DNA from: Fidelibacterota bacterium
Lineage (GTDB): Bacteria; Fidelibacterota; Marinisomatia; Marinisomatales; S15-B10
Assembly: GCA_002707905.1 (NCBI GenBank)
Contig: PAOF01000022.1
Coordinates: 31,758 to 58,067, forward strand
Direction: 5' to 3'
Length of the DNA stretch: 26,310 nt
The position numbers and the translations under genes are program-made. This document shows, in pieces, positions 26,274-26,310 of the stretch. The notes under the pieces are model-generated. The model did no database searches and had not been told where the DNA came from. It saw nothing but the letters and a program-made list of their open reading frames with translations. Every line of letters begins with the position of its first letter. Position 1 is the stretch's first letter.

Positions 26274-26310
26274 AATTTTTAATTTTTACATTATTAATAT
26301 TCAATTGTTC
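26270..26310 (+). CDS. Start of a probable lipoprotein gene (cut by window)
   Basis: An ATG overlapping the lnt stop (ATGA) opens a frame running to the window edge: MKFLIFTLLIFNC followed by Ser. A short positively charged start, a hydrophobic stretch and a Cys at residue 13 look like a bacterial lipoprotein signal with the loose FCB-type lipobox (F-N-C). Only 13-14 codons are visible, so the product is unknown. Confidence 0.5.
   Translation, partial: MKFLIFTLLIFNC

Noticed and set aside
1..26310. CRISPR arrays, tRNA or rRNA genes, insertion sequences, phage or defence genes
   Set aside because: No regularly spaced repeats, tRNA-like folds, transposase motifs or defence-type domains were seen; the window is almost wholly explained by core genes.

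Overview
The window is a very AT-rich, densely packed bacterial chromosome segment. By eye it is well below 30% G+C, with long A and T runs and a strong preference for A/T at third codon positions. Almost everything is housekeeping. The best taxonomic clue is a gingipain-type (peptidase C25) type IX secretion sortase like PorU, together with a PorV/PorQ-like outer-membrane barrel protein. These point to the Fibrobacteres-Chlorobi-Bacteroidetes (FCB) group. The compact, AT-rich style, a selenocysteine pathway (selA-selB) and frequent TTG starts would suit a marine, streamlined lineage such as Marinimicrobia (SAR406), but that assignment is inference and no rRNA gene is present to test it.

Layout. 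Positions 1-2299 (+) hold the 3' part of ftsA and all of ftsZ, the end of a division cluster. Facing it on the minus strand is a three-gene unit, porU-like then maf then rodZ-like (7629 down to 2317). A 261-bp non-coding stretch (7630-7890) lies between the divergent porU and a short-chain dehydrogenase gene. From 8681 to 20626 (+) runs one nearly gapless series: rpsP, rimM, trmD, rplS, an MFS transporter, selA, selB, mutS, a PorV/PorQ-like gene, yicC, gmk and rpoZ. After a 166-bp gap comes a second packed series: dnaB, a bifunctional rel/spoT, ruvX, lnt, and the first codons of a probable lipoprotein gene cut by the window edge.

How the genes relate. rpsP-rimM-trmD-rplS is the classic ribosome and tRNA-modification operon. 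selA and selB supply two of the four core selenocysteine components; selC and selD are not here. PorU and the PorV-like protein would act together on the cell surface in type IX secretion if the assignments are right, although they sit in separate operons. lnt and the gene after it both concern lipoproteins.

The main surprises are: (1) yicC is split at an 11-A run, where removing one A restores a full-length protein; (2) the MFS gene encodes a conserved first membrane helix upstream of any ATG, GTG or TTG start; (3) ribosomal protein S16 carries a long charged C-terminal tail built from a 45-bp tandem repeat; (4) five genes appear to start with TTG. I did not find a convincing new multi-gene system. 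The two reading-frame anomalies and the mixed operon are the most useful things to check.
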